Shown here piece after piece: positions 43,951 through 52,149 of a stretch of DNA of 64,000 nucleotides. The notes beneath the pieces are model-generated. The model saw only the letters and a list, made by a program, of their open reading frames with translations, had not been told where the DNA came from and did no database searches. The position numbers were made by a program, and so were the translations under genes. How positions within the stretch are numbered: the first letter of the stretch is position 1; the number at the start of each line of letters is the position of its first letter. The stretch is from Enterobacter ludwigii (GTDB lineage: Bacteria; Pseudomonadota; Gammaproteobacteria; Enterobacterales; Enterobacteriaceae), in the NCBI GenBank assembly GCA_900068845.1, contig CEFQ01000008.1:455358-519357 (forward strand), in the 5' to 3' direction.

Positions 43951-45024
43951 ATGGCATTTCAACAATTCTCTCTGAGCCGTCGTGCATTATTACGTGGCCT
44001 GGGTCTCTTTAGTGCCGGCGTGGCGGTGAATCCGTTGCTGAGCAGCAAGGTGTTTGCCGACGATAAATCCCTCAAAACCATCAAGCTGGCGTGGGGACAA
44101 ACCGCAGTGTGTCAGTCACCGATTTCGGTGGCGCTGAAACAAGGTTTCTTTAAAAAGTACGGCCTGAATGTGGAACCGGTGAACTTCAGTGGCCCAACCG
44201 ATGCGCTATTACAGGCGATTGCCACTGGACAGGCCGATGGCGGGATTGGCATGGCGTTGCGTTGGCTGAAGCCGCTGGAGCAAGGCTTTGATGTTGACCT
44301 CACGGTCGGCACGCACGGCGGCTGCATGCGTTTACTCGCCCCGCAGAACAGTGGTATCCGCGATGTGAAAGATTTAGTGGGTAAATCGGTGGCGGTCAGC
44401 GATCAGGCCAGTCCGATTCGCAACTTCTTCGCCATTCAGCTGGCGAAACAGGGCATCGACCCCGATAAACAGGTTAACTGGTTACAATATCCACCTGACC
44501 TGTTTGGCGAAGCGCTGCGCAAAGGCGAAGTGCAGGCGCTGGCCACTGATGATCCGCAGGGCTGGCTGCTGAAGAAGCAGCACGACCTGGTGGAAGTGGA
44601 TAACAACCTAAAAGGCGAATACGCCAACCTAACCTGCTGCGTGCTGGGCCTGCGCGGCTCGCTGGTGCGTGACGATCCCGCCACTGCGCGCGCCATCACG
44701 CAGGCAATTGTCGATGCGCAGCAGTGGACCGCCGAGCATCCGGAGGAGACAGCGAAAATCTTCCAGCCGTTTGTGCCGGGCTCAGTGGCTGTTGAGGATA
44801 TAGCCGCGATGCTAAAAGAGCACACACATAGTCATCACTCCACTGGCGTGCAGCTGCGCAAAGAAGTGGCGGTGTATATCAATGAGCTAAAACAAATCAA
44901 CGTGATCCGTCCGGATACCGATGCGCAGCGCTTCGCTGAGCACTATGTGCCAGAGCTGCTGCCCGCCGAAGCGGCCCATCAACACGCCAGCAACATGGCG
45001 CACATGAGCAACATGTCCAGCTAA
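43951..45024 (+). CDS. Tat-exported NMT1/SsuA-type ABC transporter substrate-binding protein
   Basis: A 357-residue protein with a twin-arginine signal (LSRRALLRGLGLF) and cleavage near VFADD. The mature part has the SsuA/NrtA pattern (LAWGQTAVCQSPISVALKQGFFKKYGLNVEPVNFSG ... GIGMALRWLKPLEQGFDVDLTVGTHGGCMRLL). Two conserved His stretches stand out: EHTHSHHSTGV near residue 290 and a His/Met-rich tail ending AAHQHASNMAHMSNMSS. It resembles the protein at 47404-48462. The start at 43951 follows AAGGAAGACAGG. The permease gene is 10 bases downstream. Confidence 0.88.
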   Translation: MAFQQFSLSRRALLRGLGLFSAGVAVNPLLSSKVFADDKSLKTIKLAWGQTAVCQSPISVALKQGFFKKYGLNVEPVNFSGPTDALLQAIATGQADGGIGMALRWLKPLEQGFDVDLTVGTHGGCMRLLAPQNSGIRDVKDLVGKSVAVSDQASPIRNFFAIQLAKQGIDPDKQVNWLQYPPDLFGEALRKGEVQALATDDPQGWLLKKQHDLVEVDNNLKGEYANLTCCVLGLRGSLVRDDPATARAITQAIVDAQQWTAEHPEETAKIFQPFVPGSVAVEDIAAMLKEHTHSHHSTGVQLRKEVAVYINELKQINVIRPDTDAQRFAEHYVPELLPAEAAHQHASNMAHMSNMSS

Positions 45025-45034
45025 GGAGACGAGA

Positions 45035-46042
45035 ATGGCCAGTGAAACCCTGACGATTGCCCGCAACCACGATGTGCCGCGCCGCATTCAACCCGCGGTT
45101 TGGGGGGCACTCCTGCTGTGGTGGGCGCTGGTAGCGCTGATGGTGGCGGTGCCGGATAAACCGCAGGGCTTTGCCGCCCCGCGCTTTGTTAATGAAACGC
45201 ACGAGCTGTTCGCCGCCATCGCGCTCATTCTCACCGGGCTGACGATTGCCTCAGGCCTGTTCCCGCGACTGACGCTGCGCGCACCACTCAAGCGCAGCGG
45301 TCCCTGGCTGATGGTGCTGGCACTGCTGATTGGCCTGTGGGAAACCGTCACCGGCAAACTGGGGTTGCTGCCCGCGCCCTTCTTCGCCCCGCCGCGTGCG
45401 CTGGTAGAAGCCTACGCCACCGACTGGCCGCGCCTGCTGGATAGCGTGCTCAATTCGCTGCGTCTGCTGGCCTTCGGCTTTATCTACGGCAGCGTGGTCG
45501 GCTTCATTACCGGCGTGGCGATTGGCTGGTCGCGCGGATTGGGTTATTGGGTGCATCCGATTCTGCGCTTTCTTGGTCCGGTGCCTTCAACTGCGCTGCT
45601 GCCGTTGTCGCTCTACTTCTTCCCGTCGAGCTTCTCGGCGGCGGTATTCCTGATTGCGCTGGCGACCTGGTTCCCGGTAACGGTGCTGACGTGGTCAGGT
45701 GTCTCCAGCGTTGATACCCGTTATTACGATGTGGCGCGCACGCTGGGTGCCAATTCGCTGTTTCTCGTCTTGCGCGTGGCGGTGCCTGCCGCACTGCCGC
45801 ATCTGTTTGTAGGCCTGTTTATGGGTTTGGGCGCATCGTTTTCGGTGCTGGTGGCGGCGGAGATGATGGGCGTGAAGTCCGGGCTCGGCTGGTATCTGCA
45901 GTGGGCACAAGGTTGGGCGGCTTACGCCAATATGTACGCCGCGTTGATCGTCATGGCACTGCTGTTCTCATCACTGATCTCCCTGCTGTTTCTGGTGCGT
46001 GACCGCCTGCTGTCGTGGCAGCGCAGCGCGGTGAAATGGTAA
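45035..46042 (+). CDS. Nitrate/sulfonate/taurine-type ABC transporter permease
   Basis: A 335-residue membrane protein, longer than typical SsuC (about 260) because of an N-terminal extension with two hydrophobic segments (about 25-45 and 58-80). The core has LLDSVLNSLRLLAFGFIYGSVVGFITGVAIGWSRGL and the EAA loop DTRYYDVARTLGANSLFLVLRVAVPAALPHLFVGLFMGLG, both typical of the family. AAGGAGACGAGA precedes the ATG. With the ATPase at 42980 it makes a complete importer. Confidence 0.9.
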   Translation: MASETLTIARNHDVPRRIQPAVWGALLLWWALVALMVAVPDKPQGFAAPRFVNETHELFAAIALILTGLTIASGLFPRLTLRAPLKRSGPWLMVLALLIGLWETVTGKLGLLPAPFFAPPRALVEAYATDWPRLLDSVLNSLRLLAFGFIYGSVVGFITGVAIGWSRGLGYWVHPILRFLGPVPSTALLPLSLYFFPSSFSAAVFLIALATWFPVTVLTWSGVSSVDTRYYDVARTLGANSLFLVLRVAVPAALPHLFVGLFMGLGASFSVLVAAEMMGVKSGLGWYLQWAQGWAAYANMYAALIVMALLFSSLISLLFLVRDRLLSWQRSAVKW

Positions 46043-46050
46043 GCACACAG

Positions 46051-46115
46051 ATTGCGCAATAAATTGCGCCGCTACAGTATGCGCACGCATCCGTAGCGGC
46101 GCGATTTATCGTGCA
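46051..46115. repeat. Palindromic intergenic element, copy 6 (outward arrangement)
   Basis: Here GCGCCGCTAC (46066-46075) comes before GTAGCGGCGC (46093-46102), with short GCGCAATAAATT and GATTTATCGTGC on the outside, so two half elements face away from each other. It fills the gap between the permease gene and the cysteine-synthase-like gene. Confidence 0.8.
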
Positions 46116-46153
46116 ATTAATCAGGTTCAACTCATCTATTTCCGAGGTCGATT

Positions 46154-47203
46154 ATGGCTGCAAAAATCTCTGCTTCTATCACCGAACTGATTGGTAACAC
46201 ACCGCTGCTTCGTCTGTCGCGCTATGCGCAGCAGCAGGAGATTCAGGCTGATTTAATCGCCAAACTGGAACTGTTCAACCCTAATCACAGTGTGAAAGAT
46301 CGCATTGCCCTCAGCATGATTGAAGCCGCAGAACGCAACGGCCTTATCCAGCCCGGCGATACACTGGTTGAAACCACCAGCGGCAATACCGGTATTGGTT
46401 TAGCGGCGATAGCGGCGGCAAAAGGCTACAAGTTCCGCGTCTACATTAATGATTTCGTCAGCATCGAACGCAGCCAGATCATTCAGGCCTACGGCGCCGA
46501 AGTGGTGCCGTTTAGCACCATTGAAGGCTCTAAAGAATTTTACGATGCCAGCAACGGCGATTTCGTCGCCGCCACCAAATGGCTGGCCGAGCAGGTCACC
46601 GCCGCAGAGCCGGAAGTGCATTTTCTGCTGCAACTGGATAATCCGGCCAATCCGGCGGTACACGAGCGCACTACCGGGCCGGAAATCTGGCGCGACAGCG
46701 GAGGCGAGCTGGATATCTTTATCGCCGCCGTCGGCACCGGCGGCACGCTCTCTGGCACCGGACGTTATCTCAAACAGCAGCATCCGGGCTTACAGGTGAT
46801 TGCCGTGGAACCGGGTGTGGGTTCACAGCCGAGCGAGCTGCGTCCGGATCCGCTGGAGATCACCGGCGTCCATGCGTTTAGCAACCAGACGCCGGAGCGC
46901 ATTCCTGCCAATCTCGATCACCGGGTTTACGATGAGGTGATTGCGGTGGAAACCTGGCAAGCCTATGCGGCGGCGCGTCAGCTGGCGCTGAGCGAAGGCG
47001 TGCTGGTTGGGGATTCGTCGGGTGCCGTGTTGTGGGCGGCGCAACAGGTCGCGGCGCGACCGGAGAATCGCGGCAAGCGCATCGTGGTGTTACTGGCCGA
47101 CGGCGGCAGCAGTTATTTGACCACCCAGCTGTTCGCTCATCAGGTGCCCGCGGAATCGCTGAAGCTGGCGAGCGCCGTGCAAACCTCCAGGAAAATCGCC
47201 TAA
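46154..47203 (+). CDS. Cysteine synthase family PLP-dependent enzyme
   Basis: A 349-residue fold-type II PLP enzyme. It shows TELIGNTPLLRLSRYAQQ, the PLP lysine motif N-H-S-V-K-D-R, the substrate loop TSGNTGIGLAA, phosphate loop GTGGTLSGTGRYLKQ and GDSSGAVLWAAQ near the end. These are hallmarks of O-acetylserine sulfhydrylase and cystathionine beta-synthase-like enzymes. The segment YINDFVSIERSQIIQAYGAEVV replaces the usual CysK MPETMSLERR block, so the substrate may be not sulfide but another thiol or amino acid. Its neighbours (sulfonate-type transporter) support a sulfur link. Confidence 0.88.
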   Translation: MAAKISASITELIGNTPLLRLSRYAQQQEIQADLIAKLELFNPNHSVKDRIALSMIEAAERNGLIQPGDTLVETTSGNTGIGLAAIAAAKGYKFRVYINDFVSIERSQIIQAYGAEVVPFSTIEGSKEFYDASNGDFVAATKWLAEQVTAAEPEVHFLLQLDNPANPAVHERTTGPEIWRDSGGELDIFIAAVGTGGTLSGTGRYLKQQHPGLQVIAVEPGVGSQPSELRPDPLEITGVHAFSNQTPERIPANLDHRVYDEVIAVETWQAYAAARQLALSEGVLVGDSSGAVLWAAQQVAARPENRGKRIVVLLADGGSSYLTTQLFAHQVPAESLKLASAVQTSRKIA

Positions 47204-47266
47204 AAATAATGCGCAATACATTGCGTAATGCGCGTCAGTTAAGAGATGAAAACCCCAACTACCTGG

Positions 47267-47376
47267 CGCACATTCCGTAGCGGCGCAATTTATTGCGCGA
47301 TAAATCGCGCCGCTACGGAATGTGCGGTATTTAATACGGGGCTTAACTGATCGGCATTACGCCACGAATGGCGACC
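47267..47376. repeat. Palindromic intergenic element, copy 7 (perfect 20-base arms)
   Basis: CGCACATTCCGTAGCGGCGC (47267-47286) and GCGCCGCTACGGAATGTGCG (47307-47326) are exact complements around AATTTATTGCGCGATAAATC. The right flank to ATGGCGACC (47368-47376) matches the composite copies at 32640 and 58566. It lies between convergent genes and is the best-preserved copy in the window. Confidence 0.9.
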
Positions 47377-47403
47377 TTACGGAAGTTATCGCGCGCTTTC
47401 AAT

Positions 47404-48462
47404 TTAAACCAACACGTTGCTGGTAATCCCTTTGGCGAACAACATCGGATCGGTTTCCGGTCGTAACACGTTGATCGCTTTCAAATCGCGTGCATACACG
47501 TCGATCTCATTCACAAACGCGTGACCCACCGAATAGTGCCCATGTGTATGGGTTTTCAACACGCTGGCGATCTCCTGCGGCGTGGTGTTGAGCGCATGGC
47601 CGTTAAACTCGCTGCCAATCGCTTCCGGATGCTGCGCCGCATAGGCATGCGCCTGCAGAATGGCGTGAGTAATGGCGGCGGCCACTTCCGGCTGCTCGCG
47701 AATCAGGCTGCCGCGCGTGCCCACCACGCAGCAGCTCAGTTTGGCGTACTCGTCCATTAAGTTGGTGCCAATCTCGCGATAGCCCGGCTTCTGGGTTAAG
47801 CGCCACATCACCGGATCGGAACCGCTGGCGGCCTGAATCTCGCCCTTCTCCAGTACCATCGGCAGCAAATCCTGCGGGAACACGCGCCAGTCGACGTCAG
47901 TGTTGGGATCGACGCCGTGCTTTTTCAGCATTAGCGAGAAAAAGTTCTTATCCGCGCCGGCCATGTCGGTGACGCCTATGGTTTTGCCTTTCAACTGTTC
48001 CAGCGTGGTTGGGCCACCCTCGCGCGCCAGCAGGCGCATACAGCCGCCGTGCGTACCGGCGGTGAGTTTAACGTCAAAGCCCTGTTCCAGCGCTTTGAGC
48101 CAACGCAGCGCCATACCGATGGCAGCTTCGGCTTTGCCAGTGGCGATGGATTCCAACAGCAGTTCGGTTGAGTTGCCGAAGTTAACAAACTCTACGTCCA
48201 GGTTGTGCGCTTTAAAGAAGTGATGTTGATCGGCCACGACCACCGGCGCGAGGCAAATCGCGTTGAGATTCACCGCCAGACGCACGTGCGTCGGCTTCGC
48301 CAGCGCCCATTTTCCTGGGCCATCTTGCAGTAAATCGCCGGGCATCGACATGCCTGCCCGATGATCGTCAGCAAATACGCGGCCCGGTAACGTTGCCGCC
48401 ATCGCCGCCGCGGCGGAATATCCCAGAAAATGCCGACGGGAAACTAAATAATTATTTGGCAT
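47404..48462 (-). CDS. Tat-exported NMT1/SsuA-type ABC substrate-binding protein (orphan paralogue)
   Basis: A 352-residue protein with a twin-arginine signal (SRRHFLGYSAAAAMAATLPG) and cleavage near VFADD. It shares many blocks with the protein at 43951-45024: GMALRWLKALEQGFDVKLTAGTHGGCMRLLA, LSCCVVGTRGSL, and a His stretch (KTHTHGHYSVGH). It has no permease or ATPase on its own strand, so it may use the transporter at 42980-46042. HRAGMSM near the mature N-terminus is another His/Met patch. Divergent from the acyl-CoA-dehydrogenase-like gene. Confidence 0.88.
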   Translation of the reverse strand: MPNNYLVSRRHFLGYSAAAAMAATLPGRVFADDHRAGMSMPGDLLQDGPGKWALAKPTHVRLAVNLNAICLAPVVVADQHHFFKAHNLDVEFVNFGNSTELLLESIATGKAEAAIGMALRWLKALEQGFDVKLTAGTHGGCMRLLAREGGPTTLEQLKGKTIGVTDMAGADKNFFSLMLKKHGVDPNTDVDWRVFPQDLLPMVLEKGEIQAASGSDPVMWRLTQKPGYREIGTNLMDEYAKLSCCVVGTRGSLIREQPEVAAAITHAILQAHAYAAQHPEAIGSEFNGHALNTTPQEIASVLKTHTHGHYSVGHAFVNEIDVYARDLKAINVLRPETDPMLFAKGITSNVLV

Positions 48463-48662
48463 TAAATGACTCCCAAAAATAAATGCAGGTGAAGTTGTTA
48501 ACCCTAATTAAAAAGTTGCGCAGAAGTAGCCATGGCAAATTAACACTTCAACTGGCCGCAGAATTATGCCGATTACGCATGTATATAGCCGATTTATTGC
48601 TTTTACAGCGGTAGCAGAAAAGCAAACAATTAAGTCTGATTGGATTGAGGAATTAATAGCGC

Positions 48663-49802
48663 ATGGCAAATAACCCGCCCTTTCTGGCTGAAATATTGCC
48701 GGTGATTATTCAAGCCTTAGAAAAAGACGCAGAAGAGGTTGATCGCAGCGGCGAATTTCCCAGGCAGGCTTTTAATGTGTTGCAGCAGCATGGCTTGCTG
48801 CATTTCGTATTACCGACGGCGTCAGGCGGCAGCGGCGGCGATCTGCTGGCTAGCCAGACGATTATCCAGGCCGTGGCGCGCGGCGAACCTTCCGCCGCGC
48901 TGATCCTCATCATGCAATATCTTAATACGCGTCGGCTCGACGACACCTCAAACTGGCCAGATGCCGTGCGCCGCAAGGTGGCGGAGAGCGTAATTCGTGA
49001 CGGTGCGCTAATCAACGCACTGCGCGTCGAACCCGAATTAGGCACGCCTGCGCGCGGTGGATTGCCCGCCACCCGCGCCCGCCGCAGCACTGAAGGCTGG
49101 CGCATCAGCGGCGAGAAGATTTACTCCACCGGCAGCCATGGATTGAGTTGGTTTTTGGTCTGGGCCAGCAGCGATGATGCCGATCCGCTGGTGGGCGGCT
49201 ATCTGGTGCCGGCCAACGCGCCCGGCGTTCAGATTATTGATGAGTGGGATCACCTCGGCATGCGCGGCACCTGCAGTCACCGCGTGGTGCTGGATGACGT
49301 GCTAATCCCGCTCGATCACGCGGTGAACGTAGCGCGGTGGAGCACGCCACGCCCGGGTCTGAATGAAGAGGAATCGGTGTGGATGGCGGTGCTGCTCGGT
49401 TCGCTGTATGACGCGATTGCGCACAGCGCGCGCGACTGGTTTATCTCCTTCTTGCAGCAGCGGGTACCCGCCAATCTTGGCGCACCGCTGGCATCGCTGC
49501 CGCGTTTTCATGAGCTGGTGGGTCGCATTGATACGCTGCTGTTCACCAATCAAACGCTATTAAGCAGCGCTGCGCATGGCCACATCGCCAGCGGACATGC
49601 CGCACAAATCAAACAGGTGGTGACCGAAAACGCCATTCGCAGCGTGCAGCTGATGGTGGAGAGCATCGGCAATCACGCCTTGACGCGCCACCATCCGTTA
49701 CAACGTCACCTACGCAATGTGCTGTGCGGTCGCATTCACACGCCGCAGGACGACGCCATCTTCACTTCCGTGGGAAAAGCGGCGCTTGCAGCAGAGAGAT
49801 AA
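48663..49802 (+). CDS. Acyl-CoA dehydrogenase family flavoprotein (SfnB/DszC-like)
   Basis: A 379-residue protein. The N-terminus (EVDRSGEFPRQAFNVLQQHGLLHFVLPTASGGSGGD) and the middle flavin-binding strand (GWRISGEKIYSTGSHGLSWFLVWAS ... WDHLGMRGTCSHRVVLDDVLIP) fit the acyl-CoA dehydrogenase fold. Members of the SfnB/DszC/SoxC branch are monooxygenases or dehydrogenases in organosulfur metabolism, rather than beta-oxidation enzymes, and here it sits among sulfonate-type transport genes. The fatty-acid catalytic Glu was not evident. The 200-base gap 48463-48662 is AT-rich and holds the divergent promoters. Confidence 0.82.
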   Translation: MANNPPFLAEILPVIIQALEKDAEEVDRSGEFPRQAFNVLQQHGLLHFVLPTASGGSGGDLLASQTIIQAVARGEPSAALILIMQYLNTRRLDDTSNWPDAVRRKVAESVIRDGALINALRVEPELGTPARGGLPATRARRSTEGWRISGEKIYSTGSHGLSWFLVWASSDDADPLVGGYLVPANAPGVQIIDEWDHLGMRGTCSHRVVLDDVLIPLDHAVNVARWSTPRPGLNEEESVWMAVLLGSLYDAIAHSARDWFISFLQQRVPANLGAPLASLPRFHELVGRIDTLLFTNQTLLSSAAHGHIASGHAAQIKQVVTENAIRSVQLMVESIGNHALTRHHPLQRHLRNVLCGRIHTPQDDAIFTSVGKAALAAER

Positions 49803-49806
49803 AAAG

Positions 49807-49872
49807 TGCGCGATAAATCGCGCCGCTACGGATAGGTGCAAAGTTCTGTAGCGGCGCAATTTATTGCGCGAC
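49807..49872. repeat. Palindromic intergenic element, copy 8 (outward arrangement)
   Basis: GCGCGATAAATCGCGCCGCTAC ends at 49829 and GTAGCGGCGCAATTTATTGCGC starts at 49848, so, as in copy 6, the half elements point outward. It fills the gap between the flavoprotein gene and the convergent M20 gene. Confidence 0.8.
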
Positions 49873-49878
49873 ATCGTG

Positions 49879-51201
49879 TCAAACGGCGGTTCCACACCAA
49901 CGCACTAACGTCAACGCAATTGCTTTGGTGCAGGCCACCAGATCGGCGATTGCGACATGCTCGTTCGGTTGATGTGACATCGCCGGATCGCCGGGGCCGA
50001 AGTTCACCGTCGGCGTCTGCCCCAGCGTGCTCGGCAAACCAATGTCGCTGTGTGCGCCGAATCCAGCCAGTTGCGGATTGAGTGCGGCATCGGTCACGCC
50101 CTGCTGGAAAGTGGTGACGAACGGATGTTCCGCGGCGATTTCTGCGCAATCAGCATCCAGAATCCATTCGACTTTAGCCGGGTGTGTTGCCAGATAAGGA
50201 TCGAGCGCGCAGACTTTGGCAACGTGCGCCTCAATCTCTTTTTTGACGTTACCGCCCAGCCCCATCTCATCCTTCTCGGCTGGCAAATACTGCACATCAA
50301 TCACAATCTCGGCGCGGCCAGCAATGGAGGCCGGGTGTTCACCGACTTTCAGCTGCGTAACGATGATCTGGTTCGGCAATGCCATTAGCGGATGGTTTTT
50401 GCTCGGCTGCGTCTGCCAGCGGCGGTTGAGCACATCGAGGCCATCAAGCATCTGGCGACACAGCATCACTGCATCCACCGGCCCGCTGCTGTCCCAACTG
50501 TTTGGCGTCAGCTCCGCGTGACCACCAATGCCGTCGAGAATAATGCGGCCCCATAAAATGCCGTGGCAGATCGGTGAAATGCGATTAGCCGTGGGTTCCG
50601 TCATGATACCCGCATCGGCTTTAAATCCGCGATCGACCATCGCCAGCGATCCCATGCCGCCGATCTCTTCATCCACCACGGTGGTAAACACCACATCGCC
50701 CGCCAGACGGATGTTAAGATCCTGCAACAGCTCCACCGCCATCAACATGCAGGCGACGCCGCCTTTCATATCGACGGCGCCGCGACCGTACACCGCCGCG
50801 TTTTTAATCTCCGGTACAAAGGGATCGGTATGCCAATGTTCCGGCGGACCCGGCGGCACCACGTCAATATGGCCGGTGAGCATCAGCGATTTTCCACCGC
50901 CCGCGCCCGCTAACGTGCCGCCGAGATTGGGTCGGCCTTCAAAGGTGCGGCCTTTATTGGCGCCGGGTCGGCCTTGATACTTGGCGAAAAGCGCCGGACC
51001 ATCGGGATCCCACAGATCGGTCTCCATGCCCAACGATTCAAGACGCTGTTGCAGGTAAAGCTGGCAATCACGCTCGCCTGGCCCAGCTTCACGCGGATCG
51101 ACTTTGACGATGGAGGGAAACGCCAGCAGATCGCACAGCGTGTTGGCGATGCGTTCGGCGCTCGCTTCAACGTGCGCGCTGATTTGTTCAGTCAGATTCA
51201 T
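49879..51201 (-). CDS. M20 family ArgE/DapE-type amidohydrolase (possible YlmB-like)
   Basis: A 440-residue M20 hydrolase with LMLTGHIDVVPPG (His, Asp ligands), YGRGAVDMKGGVACML, VVDEEIGGMGSL (catalytic Glu pair), GAEIMTEPT-like IMTEPTANRISP and the final MSHQPNEHVAI with the last His ligand. It closes the minus-strand operon with permeases, binding protein, ATPase, TenA-like and BtpA-like proteins. In Bacillus, YlmB of this family deformylates a thiamine degradation product ahead of TenA. Acting similarly here is inferred from the gene set. GGAGATAACCA precedes the ATG. Confidence 0.85.
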   Translation of the reverse strand: MNLTEQISAHVEASAERIANTLCDLLAFPSIVKVDPREAGPGERDCQLYLQQRLESLGMETDLWDPDGPALFAKYQGRPGANKGRTFEGRPNLGGTLAGAGGGKSLMLTGHIDVVPPGPPEHWHTDPFVPEIKNAAVYGRGAVDMKGGVACMLMAVELLQDLNIRLAGDVVFTTVVDEEIGGMGSLAMVDRGFKADAGIMTEPTANRISPICHGILWGRIILDGIGGHAELTPNSWDSSGPVDAVMLCRQMLDGLDVLNRRWQTQPSKNHPLMALPNQIIVTQLKVGEHPASIAGRAEIVIDVQYLPAEKDEMGLGGNVKKEIEAHVAKVCALDPYLATHPAKVEWILDADCAEIAAEHPFVTTFQQGVTDAALNPQLAGFGAHSDIGLPSTLGQTPTVNFGPGDPAMSHQPNEHVAIADLVACTKAIALTLVRWCGTAV

Positions 51202-51204
51202 TGG

Positions 51205-52149
51205 TTATCTCCGATAGATAAAAAGTCGTTGTGCCATCAACACGATAATTAACAAAATGCCCACCACGCCGAGCTGCCAGACGCTGTTCAATCCCAGTTG
51301 CAACATGCAGGTTTTGATGGTGACCAGCATCAGTGCGGCGGCTAATACACCGATCACGCTGCCGCGTCCGCCAAAGATGGCGATGCCGCCGAGTAATGCG
51401 GCGGTGAGGGATTCGAGCTCCAGATTGACGCCAATTTCCGGTCGCGCGCTGCCCAACCAGCTGAGCGAGATGAATCCTGCGCAGCCCGCCAGCATGCCGC
51501 TCAGGCAGTAAGTAAGAAAGCGCAGGCGATCGACCGGAATCCCCACCAGCCGCGTGGCGTGTTCATTGAAACCACAGGCGTAAATCCATTTTCCCCACGC
51601 ACTTTTGCTGAGAATCAGCCAGGCAATCAGGAAGGCTGGAATCACGCAGGTGAGGAACGGTAAGGGAACAAAGAATTGCGTACCGCGCCCCCACTGCGTG
51701 AGTTCAGCGGGCACACCGGCAACCGCTGCGCCACCGGTTAGCGCCAGCGCCAGCCCGGAAAACAGATAGAAGCTGCCGAGCGTGACGATCAGCGGCCAAA
51801 GGCGCAGCCGCGCGATCAACCAGCCGTTTATCGCACCCGCCAGCGTGCCGGTGATCAGGCAGATCAGCGGTAGCCAAAGCGGATTGATGCCCTGATGAAG
51901 CGCCAGCATGCCCATCACCGCCGAAAGCGAAACGTTGCCGCCTACCGAGAGATCGATGCCGCCACCGCCGCTCATCACCACGAATGATTGACCGAGCGCC
52001 ACCAGCGACAGTAAGGTCGCGAACTGCAGAATCGAGGTGATCGACCAGGATGCCAGCATCTGCGGCAACACCAGCACAATGCCAATGGCCAGCAGCAGCC
52101 ACAGCGCGCTCAACAGCGTTAAGTCAGGAGATTTGCGCCACCAACTCAT
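51205..52149 (-). CDS. Ribose-type ABC transporter permease (RbsC family), second of a pair
   Basis: A 314-residue membrane protein with the RbsC pattern: ILQFATLLSLVALGQSFVVMSGGGGIDLSVGGNVSLSAVMGML, GAINGWLIARLRLWPLIVTLGSFYLFSGLAL and GIPVDRLRFLTYCLSGMLAGCAGFISLSWLGSARPEIG, followed by LLGGIAIFGGRGSVIG. It overlaps the upstream permease gene by 4 bases (ATGA) and probably forms a heterodimer with it. Strong AGGAGG before the ATG. Confidence 0.92.
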   Translation of the reverse strand: MSWWRKSPDLTLLSALWLLLAIGIVLVLPQMLASWSITSILQFATLLSLVALGQSFVVMSGGGGIDLSVGGNVSLSAVMGMLALHQGINPLWLPLICLITGTLAGAINGWLIARLRLWPLIVTLGSFYLFSGLALALTGGAAVAGVPAELTQWGRGTQFFVPLPFLTCVIPAFLIAWLILSKSAWGKWIYACGFNEHATRLVGIPVDRLRFLTYCLSGMLAGCAGFISLSWLGSARPEIGVNLELESLTAALLGGIAIFGGRGSVIGVLAAALMLVTIKTCMLQLGLNSVWQLGVVGILLIIVLMAQRLFIYRR

